Source: Coturnix japonica
Lineage: Eukaryota > Chordata > Aves > Galliformes > Phasianidae
Reading direction: 5' to 3'
Assembly (NCBI RefSeq): GCF_001577835.2
Contig: NC_029547.1
Location: 64,537,110 to 64,601,109 of the forward strand
Length of the DNA: 64,000 bases
Position 1 is the stretch's first letter; every line of letters begins with the position of its first letter. The notes below the pieces were generated by a model. That model ran no database searches. It was not told where the DNA came from and was given only the letters and a program-made list of their open reading frames with translations. This document shows positions 46,360-57,875 of the stretch, piece by piece. Position numbers and translations under genes: made by a program.

Positions 46360-46830
46360 GTTCAATTTTCCAGTGGGCAGCTCACCAGACAGAGTAGATG
46401 GTTTGATTGTAAACTCATGGTGGCTAGGTTTGATCCCCTGGTTGTCTTGTATATAATGTTTAATTGCACTCAAGATTATCTGCTCCATTACCTTCCCCAG
46501 TTCTTATGTCAGACTGAGAGGCCTGTAGATCCTGCTGTGGAATGCTGTTGTATAATTATGTGACAGTGGTAATTCTGCAGCTGTCTGAGACCTCCCCAGT
46601 TGACCAGGACTGATGGTATATGATGGAAGGTGGTTTGGTGGGCACTTCCACCAGCTTTGTTGGTACCTTTGCTTGGAACCAACCTGACTCCATAGATTTG
46701 TGATAGTCTACATGATTTCCTTCTGAATTGCAGGATCTTTATTCTCTTCCTCTGTTCCTGTCTTCTAGCTTAGGAAACTCTGTACCCTGAGGACAACTGA
46801 AGACAGAAGCAAATGCGACAATGAGTACCT
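46360..46830 (-). mobile_element. Old CR1 LINE fragment (RT fingers and linker)
   Basis: On the minus strand 46488-46380 reads MEQIILSAIKHYIQDNQGIKPSHHEF, the CR1 block after VPGKV. Weaker similarity (a GEVSDSCRI-type segment and MESGWFQAKVPTKL) continues to about 46830. Heavily decayed. Confidence 0.55.
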
Positions 46831-46944
46831 CAGCTAGTGTTTCACCTGAATGGGTTTTAGACAACCACACCAAAAGGACTCTCAAGAGCTAGAATTCCAT
46901 TAGGTCTCGACCGGAGATGGAAGCTACAGAAATAAGTATTGCCA

Positions 46945-48300
46945 CTAGGAATTCCTAGAGCTGCAATTCAGATATAGCCCACTGCTGTGCTTCAGAGCCT
47001 GATACAAGCATTTCAGAAAGGAAACACTCCAAATGCTCTGACTCCTCTGGTACCACCTCCTAGGGAGAGAAATTGCCTTTTTTTTTTTTTTTTTTTTCCT
47101 TTTTTTTTCTCCATGGAGATCATCCGCAGAACACAGATCCAAAAACTTATAGATCCTGGATTGCAATTGGACATGTCTATCCTGCAGGTAGATACTTAAC
47201 AATGGCTTGATGCAAATGGCCCTTACATTTAAATTCCAGTTGGTCCCAAAAAACAGTTAATATAATTTCTAATTGATAATGGAGCACAAATGTCAATAAT
47301 TATAGAAAGGGATGCCAGTAAGCCAGGCATAAAACCTGTGAGACTGCATTAAAATTACTGCAATTATGTGAACTAGCACTGTGCAGGAGGCTACATGAAT
47401 TAATTTATGATTAATTTACAGTGAAAAACACATAACCTCTTCTTCCTTTGCAATTACCACAGCACTGTGAAATTATAGTAGGTTTTGATATCTGAAGCAG
47501 CATTTGTGAAATGATGCTGTGCATCATTTCACATTTTGGTGCAAATACAAACTTAATAAAAGTCAAAATCAAGTAGTGTGAGTGCTTTATGCAGCTCCAC
47601 TACTCTGTGAGCCAAAAGCTACTAGTGTTCTGTTGTACCCAACTGCTGATGCAGCATGGACTAGCATTGCTGAATTAATTACACATTCAGAAAAATGGCA
47701 GATTATTTCTAGAACACATTTTTGATATAATTCCTCAAGTTTGTAAACTGGAGGGTTGATGGTGATTAACTATTTGTTATCAGCACTTAAACGCCAACTC
47801 AAGTCTGTTAATGTCTGCAGTGCCAAATATTAGTGCTTCAGCAGCTGCAATACAAGCTGGCACAAATCCATGGGTGACAGTATTAAAGAGGCAGAACAGA
47901 GATATTCTGAGTGAGAAAAATGTCTTTTATCATCAGCCTATACTATTAAACAAGCTGAGAATGCATGCCAAAAGCAAGCTGTTCAAAATAGTGGTCCATA
48001 TAATTTGTTAGATATAATACTAAAAGGGACTGCACCTCCAGAAGGAATCACACAGAAAGCTACAGGTAGAATATGGTATTCCTACACACTGGGAGTATCA
48101 GATGAAATGCAATTGACTGATAAACACACAAAAGAAGATTGAGAAAGGGGTGACAAAGTAGAAGATTAGAAGTTGTAGTATAAGCTCAAAGTGATACAGA
48201 ACTCATGTATGTGGATTCTTATGATGTTTGGGGAGGTGCTACACAATGGTTTTGTCAATGGAAAACTCTAACCTGGGAAATGTAAATATATGAAGATCTG
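46945..48300 (+). mobile_element. Probable ERV pol-region fossil
   Basis: Near 47265-47330 the plus strand shows a protease-type block (NGAQMSIIIERDASKPGIKPVRLH). Further right, the sequence at 47800-48260 has retrovirus-like codon runs (VWGGATQWFCQWKTLTW) but no domain I can name. T-runs at 47078-47109 interrupt it. Broken and old; family uncertain. Confidence 0.35.
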
Positions 48301-48398
48301 CAGACTGGAGAAATGAAGACTGGAAACAGCCTTTGGATATTGCCAAGAAGGCACCATTCCAAATATGATTGGTGAAAGCCCATGCTAGTGATAATGAT

Positions 48399-48935
48399 CA
48401 CAGAATCACAGGGGCTGGAGATGACTTATGAGGATCATTTAGTCCATCCCCTGCTAAAGCACATCCCCTGCAGTAAGTTGCATGGGAAAGCATCCAGGTG
48501 GTTCCTAAATACTGTCAGAGCAGGAGACTGTACAGCTCCCCTGGACAGCCTGTTCCAGTGCTCTGTCACTTTCATGGTAAATAAGTTATTTCTCATTTTG
48601 ATAAAACTGCCTGTGTTCCAGTTTTTGCCCATTGCCTCTTGTCCTGTTTCTGGTTGGTTTTGTTTGTTTTTATTTTGGTTTTTTTTGTTGTTTTCTTTTT
48701 CAGTTTTACACCACTGAAAGGAGCCCAGCTTCATCCTGCACTCCATCTGACTCCTGCACTGTAGATATCTATAAACAACTGTGAGATCCCCTCTCAGTCT
48801 TCTCTTCTCCAGGATCAACAGTCCCAAGCCTTTCAGCCTTTCCTCATATGTGAGAAGCTCCAGGCCTCCAGCCATTTTCATGGCCCTTCACTGGACTCTC
48901 TCTAGAAGTTCCCTGTGTTTTCTTCAGTAATGCAC
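48399..48935 (-). mobile_element. CR1 LINE 3' end
   Basis: The tail CACAGAATCACAGG opens at 48399. Mirrored C-terminal ORF2 blocks follow: [22 protein letters not shown] and, near 48860, MKMAGGLELLTYEERLKGLGLL. A T/G-rich expansion lies at 48658-48700. Confidence 0.85.
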
Positions 48936-49542
48936 AGCTGCCACCAACTTGATTCCAGGTTTTCTAAACTTTCACTAGCAGACTGCCTCTCACCATCTTT
49001 GTTCCATTTCCACATTACCAAAGTACGTAGGTGTGAGGGAAGGGAAACACAAGCAGAGGGAAGGGGATAACACTGTGCTCTTCAGCTAGTCCCAGGCAGG
49101 ACACTGTGGGCCACAGCTCTAGAAAGGAGGCTGCTGGCCCACAGAGGCAGGAGCAGGGTGTGCAGACTCTTTGTGCTCTGCTCAGAGAATGGATGTTGCC
49201 TGTTGGTGCTCCTCAGCCTTGGCACCATATAGCCAGCGGATTTTGCTTGTCAGGATAGACACAGAATTTGGGATGGTCTGGCTCTTCTCCCCCGCTGTGG
49301 TGGAAAGGATGATGTATCACAGCATGATGCCTTAGCAGTGAAGTATGCTGGCTTTCTCTGCTGCTGCTTTTTGCCTGACAACTTGCTTGCACAGAGCAGA
49401 ACACTGTCAGTTTCTCATGCCAGGGGCTGGAAGCTATCCTCATCTCTCAGCCCAAAGCTACACATGTAGCCCCAGGGTAACAATTGTGCCTGGTTTACCT
49501 AGGAGAAAAAGTTGGAGATGGTGAGGCTGTATGAGGAACCTT
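48936..49542. other. Spacer, nothing recognised
   Basis: No supported gene or repeat. Confidence 0.4.
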
Positions 49543-49790
49543 TGAATCATGGAATCAAAGAATGAGTAAAATTAGAAGGGATATTTAAGTTTATCTTCTT
49601 CCTACCCCCTTCCATGGGCAGGGACATCTCCAACCAGACTAGACTTCCCAAAGCCCCATCCAGCCCAGCCCTGAGCACTTCCAAGGGTGGGGAATCTAGA
49701 GCTTCTATGGACAACCTGTTACTGACCATGTATCTCTTGTCTGATTTAGAGGTGTTTCTCTTCTTCCTCTACTCATAACAGGGATAACAT
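49543..49790 (-). mobile_element. CR1 LINE 3' end fragment
   Basis: GAATCATGGAATCAAAGAATG tail-like start, then the mirrored block CCATGGGCAGGGACATCTCC and GCCCCATCCAGCCCAGCCCT typical of another CR1 subfamily 3' end. Confidence 0.75.
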
Positions 49791-51034
49791 TGCTCATGTA
49801 CAATCCTGCTTCCAGCTGGCCTGATATGATATCTGCACAGTGGTTAGCTGTGGACAGAAATGCCTATGCAGTATAAGGTGTGGAATAATCACTACTGGCA
49901 GCTATTACTATTAGAAATTAAAATACAGCATTGCTCAAAAGCAGAGTGCATTTGGTATGCAAGGCATCGTTCCACAGAAGTTCCCTAGGCAACCTTAGGT
50001 GCTGGGAACATCAGGGGAGGTTTATGCGCTGCCTCTTAAGAGTAATGGCATAAAGGGTGGAGTGGAGTGAACATTTTGCAGCCATATTATGTAATAACAC
50101 CACATGGAAACCTGGATGGAAACTTGATGGTACTGTGGTACCGACAAGCTACATAGTTGCTGCTGTGGACCAAGAGTGTGCCATTTCTCAACAAAGTACT
50201 GTCCCTTGGGTGAACTTCATACACTCATTGTAACTCCACAATACATCTCCACCCCAAAACTACCTGCCTGCAAGATGAGATCACTCCTCAGTGAGCACAC
50301 ACTATGAATGTTTTAGCTCATACCTTTAAAAAGCAAAGAGATAATTTTACGCCACTTAAAATAAAGCTATTTGTGACTGGAGTCACTCAAGCTCCGCCTG
50401 GAAATTAAGAAATAGTAATAAGAAAAGACTTAAATAAATAGGGAAGATATCTCAACACCTCAGACTTCTCAGATCAGTTGGTGGACCAAGCCTCTCTTCC
50501 TCCACAAAGGGATGCCCATTGCGCAATTGGTTATGCTTTATGCTTAGTGCATCTCTGACACCACCGAATTACATTAGCAGCTACTTCAGTTCATTGAGGC
50601 ATGAAAAGGTTAAACATAATAAAAAATATTATTTTGCTGATCACACATAACATACTTTTCATTTCATCATCTTAATCAAGTTCATATAATAAGTCCACGT
50701 GACTAGGAACAAACATGATTTTTTCTATAGCTGGAAACAATAGTTGTGAATTTTTCAGCCTGGCATGTGATGAATCAGTTGAAATAGTAGCTGCTTCCTT
50801 CCTGCACAGCCTTCCTTCTACCTCACCAAGGTCCCATAAAAACACCAAAAATGCACCTCATTACTTCATGTGACTCAAATGTGACTTTGAAACATCTGAC
50901 CCACAGCATTTAATCTCTGCAAGATAACAAGGATGAAAAGAAACAGGGAAAGGAGACCATGACGATCAAATGTGAACTAAATAAATGCTCAATACTTACA
51001 TTTCTAAATGTGCAAATTTGGAATTTCAGAAGGC
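49791..51034. other. Spacer, possibly with an old LTR
   Basis: No gene. AATAAA at 50360-50365 and the composition of 50040-50480 would fit an eroded LTR, but I cannot show termini or a target duplication. Confidence 0.3.
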
Positions 51035-51432
51035 TGTGAGGAGACCTTACTGCAGCCTTCACAGTATCACAGTCTCGTGTGGGTTGGAAGGGAACCTCAC
51101 TGCAGCCTTCCAGTACTTGAAAGGAGACAATGAAAAGGAGGGGCGTCAACTTCATACTTGGGTAGATAGCAGTAGGACAAAGGGAAATAGTTTTAAGCTC
51201 AAGGAAGGAAGGTTTAGAAAGTTCTTCATGGAGAGAGTGTGAGGTGCTGGAACAGGCTGCCCAGGGGGGCTGTGTATGCTCCATCTGGATGTGTTAAAGA
51301 CCAGGTAAGATGGAGTCCTAGGCAGCCTGGTGTAGTACCAGATCTGGGTGTTGGTGGCTCTGCCTGTGGCAGTGGGGTTGGAACTTGATGATCTGTGGGG
51401 TCCCTTCCAACCAAATCCATTCTATGATTGGG
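51035..51432 (+). mobile_element. CR1 LINE 3' end carrying a micro-insertion
   Basis: It contains the [13 protein letters not shown] block, GAGAGTGTGAGGTGCTGGAACAGG, and a 3' UTR ending CCAACCAAATCCATTCTATG at 51432. A 33-base foreign piece at 51061-51093 splits the coding part and is annotated separately. Confidence 0.85.
51061..51093 (-). mobile_element. 33-base CR1/SINE 3' tail insertion with direct repeats
   Basis: The piece is the mirror of a CR1-type 3' terminus and matches the tail of the SINE candidate at 8958-8990 nearly base for base (shared core ATCACAGTCTCGTG and GGGTTGGAAGGGA). It is bracketed by direct repeats of 17 bases with one mismatch (51044-51060 and 51094-51110), as expected for target-primed insertion with extreme 5' truncation. 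Confidence 0.65.
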
Positions 51433-51899
51433 CCACCTGTGGGCTAGATCCATTAGCCACCTGTATTGGCAAGATTGTTTTAACAATAACAGCTGCAGTA
51501 TGAGTTACTGGTTCTGCAGCCCAGCATTGCAAAGTAGCCAATAGTTGCTTCACTACCATACTGTATCTTCTTCTCCATGGCAGACCTGCAACTAGAAACC
51601 AAATGACGTTTGAACAGAACTCTGGTGCTGCCATAACACCCAGCCACACTGTGAGATGGAGGTAGATTGTGTTCTTGCAGTGGAAGTTTCCAGCATCTTC
51701 TGTGCCAAGGTGTAGGCCCTTACTGAACTTACAGCCTTCTAGCAAAGTATCTATTCAAGTTGCTTTCCCCTACAAGCTGCTGAGATGCAGACTACCACAA
51801 AATAGGGGAAAATATGACAATTGTATTGTTTTACCTAATAAAGATGCTGACCAGAGTAAAGCAGAGATTGTGGCATTCTGACCAGCATAGAACTGACAC
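51433..51899. other. Spacer, nothing recognised
   Basis: Short open frames on both strands without family resemblance. It may include ERV-derived sequence. Confidence 0.3.
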
Positions 51900-53216
51900 T
51901 GGTATCAGATAAGGTAGATGTGCAAGGCAGGAGAGCCTAGCAGAGGACAGAACAACAGTGATGACATTAGGAAATGCTGCCCTCCTGTCTTCATAGAGAA
52001 GCACAAAACATACACAAAAACACTAGGTTGGTAATAAACCTTACATGAAAATGTACGGCAGAAACAGTGTCAGGGAGACTGCGAGCCTGAGATGCTCAGC
52101 CAGTGAGGGCCAGGAGTGATGCTACCTGCCTCGGAGCCGGGCTATGCAATGGTGCAGACTGCATTAAGTGCACAGCTTCTCCCTTGCCACAAGGAGGCGT
52201 GCGCCCGTGTTTGCAGTAATGAAAGCACCGCCGCTTCGCGAAGATCTTTGCCTGATTGAAAATAATTGAATTTGAGCGTTTCTCAAAATTTGGTGCCAAA
52301 ACCTGGGATTTGAAGGTGCCCGTGCAGGTTAACAGGGCAGGTTAATAGGTTAACACAATGAAACCTGGCAACTCTGCACAGACCAAGGTAAGAACAATTA
52401 GCAGTGAGTACTGTCTTGGAGGCTGGGTTTCTGGGTTACACTGTACAGTGCACTCCATTTCCTAACACTAAGAGAAATGGGGAATAGAAGTTCCAAGGGA
52501 AAAAGGGACAGAAAAGGTCCCTAGAGCAGTGCCTGCCGTAAGACACTCAAGAAGCGTGCTGAGAAATTGGAAAAGGAATTTAAAAAGAGATAAAATTATT
52601 TGGTACTATGTTGTTGTGTGGTCCAGAGAATCAAGACATGGAAAATAAATAAGTGTTGTGGCCACAGTACAGGTCTGACAAGGAGTGGGTATGTCAGACT
52701 TCAATCTGTATGTGAACAGTAAAACTTTTTTTTTCAGAGGAGGAATCAGTTTGTGCCACTTGTTGGGTTCAAGAAGTGCAACAGTTAATCATGGTTTGAT
52801 GGAATTCCACAGATAAAGAAGAACAGAGAAATTCAGGATGGGATCCTTAAAATTGCTTGCCCCTCTCCCATACCTGTGCTTAGGTTAGAACGCAATTGCT
52901 TTCTCCTCTGGAACAGTGTCTTCCCCCTTATAAATCTGACACTGAATCAACCATTCTAACTACAGAAAGGAAGTCAGATACACAATACAGTCTGGGGGGG
53001 GGACATTGGCTCTGACCACCCCCTTAAAAGCCCACCTGAACAGAGTTCCACAACTAGAGTTGATGTTGAAAATAAAGAATTCTATCAGCTGAAGAAGGAA
53101 TTAGAACAGTGCAAAACAGATTTTGTAAATTCCCCCTTTCCCAAAAGGATCTCTACTAACCCCCTTAATGCTTCTATGTATCCTCTTGAGGAGGATCCAG
53201 GGTTACCACCAGATAT
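51900..53216 (+). mobile_element. ERV fossil: LTR end, tRNA-Phe-type primer site, start of gag
   Basis: TGGTGCCAAAACCTGGGA at 52291-52308 closely matches a primer-binding site for tRNA-Phe. About 170 bases later an ATG (52477) opens MGNRSSKGKRDRKG, a myristoylated matrix-type start typical of class I (gamma-like) gag. Further gag-like text follows to about 53210 (CWVQEVQQL; VDVENKEFYQLKKELEQ). The LTR would lie left of 52290, but its start is not seen. It is partial, with several breaks, and is cut by a CR1 at 53217. Age: old. Confidence 0.55.
52291..52308 (+). other. Primer-binding site resembling tRNA-Phe
   Basis: It resembles the retroviral tRNA-Phe site TGGTGCCGAAACCCGGGA. It lies just after the presumed LTR end and before the gag start, the expected place. 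Confidence 0.6.
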
Positions 53217-53797
53217 AGAATCATAGAATGGTTTGGGTTGGAAAGGACCTTTAAGATCACCTGTTTCCAACACCCTTGCTATAGGCAGGGACACCTTCCT
53301 ATAGACCAGGTTGGTCACAGCCCCATCCAGCCTGGCCTTGAGTGCTTCCAAAGAGTAGGCATTCACAGCCTTGCATCCACAGTCTGTGACCTGCTCCAGC
53401 AGCTCCAAGTCCTTTTTGTGACTGGGGCTCCAGAGCTGGACACAGTACTCCAGGTGTAGTCTCACAAGAGCAGAATAGAGGAGCAAAATCACTTTCCTCA
53501 ACCTGCTGGTCAAGCCTCTCTTGGTGCATCCCAGGGTATAGCTGGTGATCTGGGCTATAAGTGCACGTTGCCAGCTCACGCTGAATCTTTCATCAGCTGA
53601 TACTTCCAAACCCTTCTCCTCAGGGCTGCTCTCAAGCCATTTTCTACCCACTCTGTATTTGTGCTTGGGATTGCCCTAACCTAGATCCAGGACCTTGCAG
53701 TTGGCGTTGCTGAACTTCATGAGGTTGCTATGGGTCCACATCTAAAGCATGTCCAGGTCCTTCTGCATAGCATCCCTTCCCTCTAATGTGTCCACAG
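53217..53797 (-). mobile_element. Older CR1 LINE, 3' part, flanking the near-complete CR1
   Basis: The tail ATAGAATCATAGAATGG opens at about 53217. Upward come TNLVYRKVSLPIA-type 3' sequence, [31 protein letters not shown], thumb (DERFSVSWQRALIAQ) and the segment after FADD ([10 protein letters not shown]). At about 53797 it switches abruptly into the C-terminal domain of a different, younger CR1. Confidence 0.85.
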
Positions 53798-54029
53798 GAG
53801 AGGTGCTCCAGTCCCCTGATCATCTTCGTCACCCTCCTCTGGACCCTTTCCAACAGCTCTATGTCTTTCTTGTACTGAGGGCTCCATACATGGACACAAT
53901 ACTTCAGATGGGACCTCACAAGAGAAGACTAAAGAGGGAAAATGACCTCCCTGTCCCTGCTGGCCACCTCTCTCCTGTTGCAGCCCAGGATGCCATTTGC
54001 TTTCCGAGCTGCAAGAGCAGACTGCTGGC

Positions 54030-55229
54030 TCATGTTAGTCTCTTGTCCATCAGAACCCCCAGGTCCTTCTCTGCTGAGCCGCTCTCAAGGACCACTCCTC
54101 CCAGTCTGTACAGGTGCCTGGGGTTCTTCCAGCCCAAGTGCAAAACCTTGCACTTTGCCGTGTTGAACCTCATTAGGTTCACCTGGGCCCACCTTTCAAG
54201 TCTGTCAAGGTCCCTCTGAATGGCATCCCTTCCTCCCTCCATATCAACCGCACCACTCAGCTTTGTGTCATCAGAAAACTTGCTGAGGGTGCACTCGATT
54301 CCATCATCAATATCATTGATAAAGATGTTAAAGAGCACTGGTTCCAAGACAGATCCCTGGGGGACACCACTCATTACCGGCCTGCACCCGGACATAGAGC
54401 CACTGACCACCACCCTCTGTCTGCAGCCTTTCAACCAATTTCTTATCCATTGAGTTGTCCACCCACCAAAATAACATCCCTCCAATTTGGAGATGAGGAT
54501 GTGATGGGGGACCATGTCAAAGGCCTTGCTCAAGTCCAGGTAAATGACATCGGTCGCCTTCCCTTCATCAACCAACACTGTCACTACATCATAGAAGGCC
54601 ACAAGATTGGTATAACAGGACCTTCCCCTGGTGAAGCCATGCTGGCTGTCTAGGATCACGTACTTGTTCTTTATGCGATCAAGCATGTTGTCCAGGAGGA
54701 TCTGTTCCATGATCTTCCCAGGCACGGAGGTGAGACTCACCAGCCTGTAGTTCCCCGCGTCCTCCCTGCTCCCCTTCTTGTAAATGGGAGTGACGTGACC
54801 CTTCCTCCAATCATCCGGGACCTCACCTGACAGCCACGACTTTTCAAACATGATGGAGAGCAGCTTGGCAACCACATCAGCCAGTTCCTTCAGGACCCTG
54901 GGATGCATGTCATCTGGCCCCATAGACTTGTACACATTCAGCCTCAAGAGGCGCTCTAGGACTTGCTCAGCCCTTACAGTGGGGAGGGATTTACCTCCCC
55001 AGTCTCCACATAGAGGTTTGGGGATGCAGGGCGCCAGGATGTGAGAAAGACTAGAATCCTGGCCTCCAGTGAAGACCGAGGCAAAGGACTCATTCAGTAC
55101 CTCAGCTTTCTCTTCATCCATTGAAGCCAGTTCTCCTTTTAAATTTACCAAAGAAGGTACACCCATTTTGGCCTGTCTCTTCTGGCCAATGTACCTGTAG
55201 AAAGTCTTATTGTTTTTCACATCCCTCAC
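54030..55229 (-). pseudogene. CR1 ORF2 reverse transcriptase, open over 399 codons
   Basis: Blocks in order: [119 protein letters not shown] and FSDDTKL. The catalytic block reads FSDD where other copies have FADD; both aspartates are kept. The frame is severed from the endonuclease by a TGA near 55307 where the sister copy at 15.2 kb reads tryptophan-like context. Confidence 0.86.
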
Positions 55230-55304
55230 CAGGTTTAGTTCTGCCTGCGCCTTGGCTTTCCTGATCCTACATCTGCAAGTCTGGACGGCATCCCTGTATT
55301 CTTC

Positions 55305-56195
55305 TCAGGTGACACAGCCTTGTTTCCAGAGTCTGTACATCCCTTTCTTCACCCTCAGTTCTCTCAGCAGGTCCTTGCTGAGCCATGCCAGTTTCCTACC
55401 TCGTCTGCCCACTTTCTTATTCAGAGGGATGGAGACCTCTTGTGCTTTCAGGAGGGCATCCTTGAAGAGCAGCCAGCTCTCCTCAGTGTCCTTGTCTTTA
55501 GGGACAGCACGCCAGGGGATCTTGGCCAACAATCCCTCAAGCAGCTTGAAGTCTGCTCTTCTAAATTTCAGGGTCCTGACCCAGCTCTTTGCCAGGCACA
55601 CATCCCTCAAGATCACAAACTCAATCAGGGCCTGATCACTGCAGCCCAGGCTGCCTCCAACCTTGATGCCTTTAACAATCTCCTCCATATTGGTGAGCAG
55701 CAGGTCCAGCAACGCTTTACCTCTGGTCAGTCTGTCCAATACCTGGACCAGAAAGTTGTCATCAATGGATTCCACGAGCCTTTTGGAGCTCTTGCAGCTC
55801 ACTGTGTGGTCTTCCCAACAGATGTCTGGATGGTTGAAGTCCCCGACCAGGACAAGAGCCTGTGAGCACAACGCCTCATGCATCTGGAGCAAGAAAGCCA
55901 TGTCAACAGCCTTCCCTTGATCAGGTGACCTGTAGTATACCCCTAACACCAGCTGACCTCTGTTAGTCCCATCTCTAATCCTAACCCATAGGCTCTCAAC
56001 CTGTTCCTGCCTGTTTCTCATAGGGAGCTCCTCACAGTCTGTCCACTCTCTGACATAGAGGGCAACTCCTCCACCCTTCCTACCTCGCCTGTCCCTTCTA
56101 AAGAGCCGATAGCCATCAATGGCAGTATTCCATTTGTGGGAGTCATCCCACCACGTTTCTATTAAAGCGACAAGGTCATAACTTTCTGAGTGCAT
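55305..56195 (-). pseudogene. CR1 ORF2 endonuclease (APE type), 296 codons
   Basis: The APE-like endonuclease nicks target DNA to prime reverse transcription. Visible blocks: YDLVALIETWWDDSH (catalytic Glu), GGGVALYVREW, VLVGDFNHPDICWEDH, LLDLLLTNMEEIV, and GCSDQALIEFVI. The last block is normally SDH, and the CR1s at 8.06 and 10.72 kb keep SDH; here the catalytic histidine is glutamine, which should disable nicking. It is followed by VSIPLNKKVGRRGRKLAW. The N-terminal KCLYTSACSLSNKQEELE block lies upstream near 56190-56250 in another frame. Confidence 0.86.
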
Positions 56196-56445
56196 CCAGT
56201 TTCCAACTCCTCCTGCTTATTACTCAGGCTGCATGCACTGGTATAAAGGCACTTCAGCCCGGCTTTCTGTCTCACCGCCTTTATAGGGAACCTAGGATCC
56301 CCTAGAACAGCAGCATCCCCAACGTCCCCCTACCCTAATCCATCCCTTTGCACTCTGCCATCTTTGCTCAGGGTGCTTGGTACAAGCCCTTGAATGACCC
56401 GTTCAACCCCAGCGGCCCTTTTTTTGTCACCTTCCCCCTTCATGT

Positions 56446-57093
56446 CTAGTTTAAAGGCCTGTCAATGAGTCCTGCCAGTTCCTCAGCTAAGACCCTCTTA
56501 CCCCTCGGAGACAGGCTGTTTGTGTCAGCCGCCATCATGCCAGGTGCTGAGTAAATTGCCCCATGGTCAAAAAAACCAAAATTCCTACTTTTGGACAAGC
56601 TTTGGAGCCATCTGTTTAAGAGCTGGGTTTTTTGGACCTTTTCAATACCCTTCCCTGCTACTGCAGGTATAGATGAAAAGACCACCTGCACCTCAGCTCC
56701 ATCAAGTATTCGCCCCAGCCCCCTGAAGTCTCTTTTGATAGAGCTCAGGCTTTCCTCAGCAATTTCCTCACTGCCAGCCTGAATTATCAAAAGTGGGTAA
56801 TAATCAGAAGGGCAAATCAGCCTAGGAAGTTTCCTTGAAATGTCCCTGACCCATGCCCCAGGGAGGCAGCACACTTCCTTGCAGGTAGGGTCAGGCTGAC
56901 ATATAGGGCCTTCTGTTCCTGTCAGGAGGGAGTTGCCTATGACAACCACCCTTCTTTCCCTTCTGGTAGTGGCAGTCCTGAGGTGTGGGGTCACCCGCTT
57001 CACCTGGGGCAATCTTACAGGTGGACCTTCCTCCACACTCTCACTCACCCCTCCCTCAATTTCCAGGGCCTCAAACCTATTGCGCAGAGGCAC
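56446..57093 (-). pseudogene. CR1 ORF1, SGNH/GDS-esterase-like domain (215 codons)
   Basis: CR1 ORF1 proteins carry an esterase-like domain of the SGNH fold thought to help bind lipid or RNA. Here RRVVVIGNSLLTGTEGPICQ matches the first block (usual GDS, here GNS), SDYYPLLIIQAGSEEI the second with its conserved glycine, and LSPRGKRVLAEELAGLI the end. The missing aspartate of GDS may be original to the subfamily. The N-terminal coiled coil (57112-57402) is in another frame, so ORF1 is broken once near 57100. Confidence 0.8.
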
Positions 57094-57438
57094 ACTGGGA
57101 ACCAGGGATGGTCAGGATGAGGGATGCCCCCTTTGCTGAGCTGGTACTTGTTTCCACCCCTCCTTCCCTCTCAAAATGATGCTAGGGGGAGGAGAGGACA
57201 GGGGGCACAGTGCAGCACCGTGTGCCGGCTGGTTCCCCTCAACCACCTGTTTGCAATGTGGCAGGGGATGACATACTCCATGTGGAGCCTCAGTCGTGTG
57301 CCGAGATCTTGAAGCTGACAGGGACTGGCACCACCAGTCAATCTCCCTCTCATATTCCTTTATGCTCCTCAGCCTCTCCACCTCCTCCTTCAGGTCAGTC
57401 ACAAGGCTGATTAAGTCAGACAGTTGTTCACACCTTAT

Positions 57439-57789
57439 TCAGGTGCTGTCTCCACCCTGTGTCAATGGAGGAGCCTGGCACTCCTCACAGCCAGTAACCT
57501 GCGTACTAGCATCTTGCAGTGGGGCCTCTGCCTGAGTAGCCATGCATTTCACACCATTATTCACCCTCTTGTAAATACACCCAGCTTCAGTCTGGCTTGT
57601 TACAGTCTTCATGCTACGAGAGCATGGGACCTCAGCCTGGGTATCTGCAGTTTTTTGTACTGTAGCCTTGTGCTGGGGTGCACCCATGGCAACCAGCAGG
57701 ATCAATACAGATACACAGAAAAGCCCAATCAACACCTTGCTGAGGAGTTCTGTCAAAGCAGTTCTTACCCTCTTACTCCTCCTCTGCAT
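57439..57789 (-). pseudogene. CR1 5' region / ORF1 N-terminus with hydrophobic segment
   Basis: The frame shows a hydrophobic stretch (VLIGLFCVSVLILLVAMGA) followed by repeated TQAE/TQTE-like motifs (DTQAEVP, TSQTEAG, ATQAEAP, STQVTG) that belong to CR1 ORF1 N-termini. Whether the hydrophobic part is translated or lies in the 5' UTR is unclear. Confidence 0.5.
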
Positions 57790-57875
57790 CTCTTGTGGGC
57801 TTTTTATAGGCAGGGAGTGTGAAATCCCGCTGTCTCCCGGGGAATGCCCACACTGTCTCAGCCGTTCTCGCGAGA

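Larger units (their letters stand above)
53798..57875 (-). mobile_element. Near-complete CR1 LINE with ORF1 and ORF2, lacking its 3' end
   Basis: This is the longest CR1 here, about 4.1 kb. From its 5' end on the minus strand: a hydrophobic and TQT/TQAE-rich N-terminal frame (57789-57439), a coiled-coil segment (TDLKEEVERLRSIKEYEREIDWW, 57402), the ORF1 esterase-like domain, then ORF2 endonuclease and RT. The copy stops in the C-terminal domain (GLEHL near 53810), so about 520 bases including the 3' UTR and octamer tail are missing compared with the copy at 13.3-15.3 kb. Relatively few frame breaks make it one of the youngest copies in the window. Confidence 0.9.
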
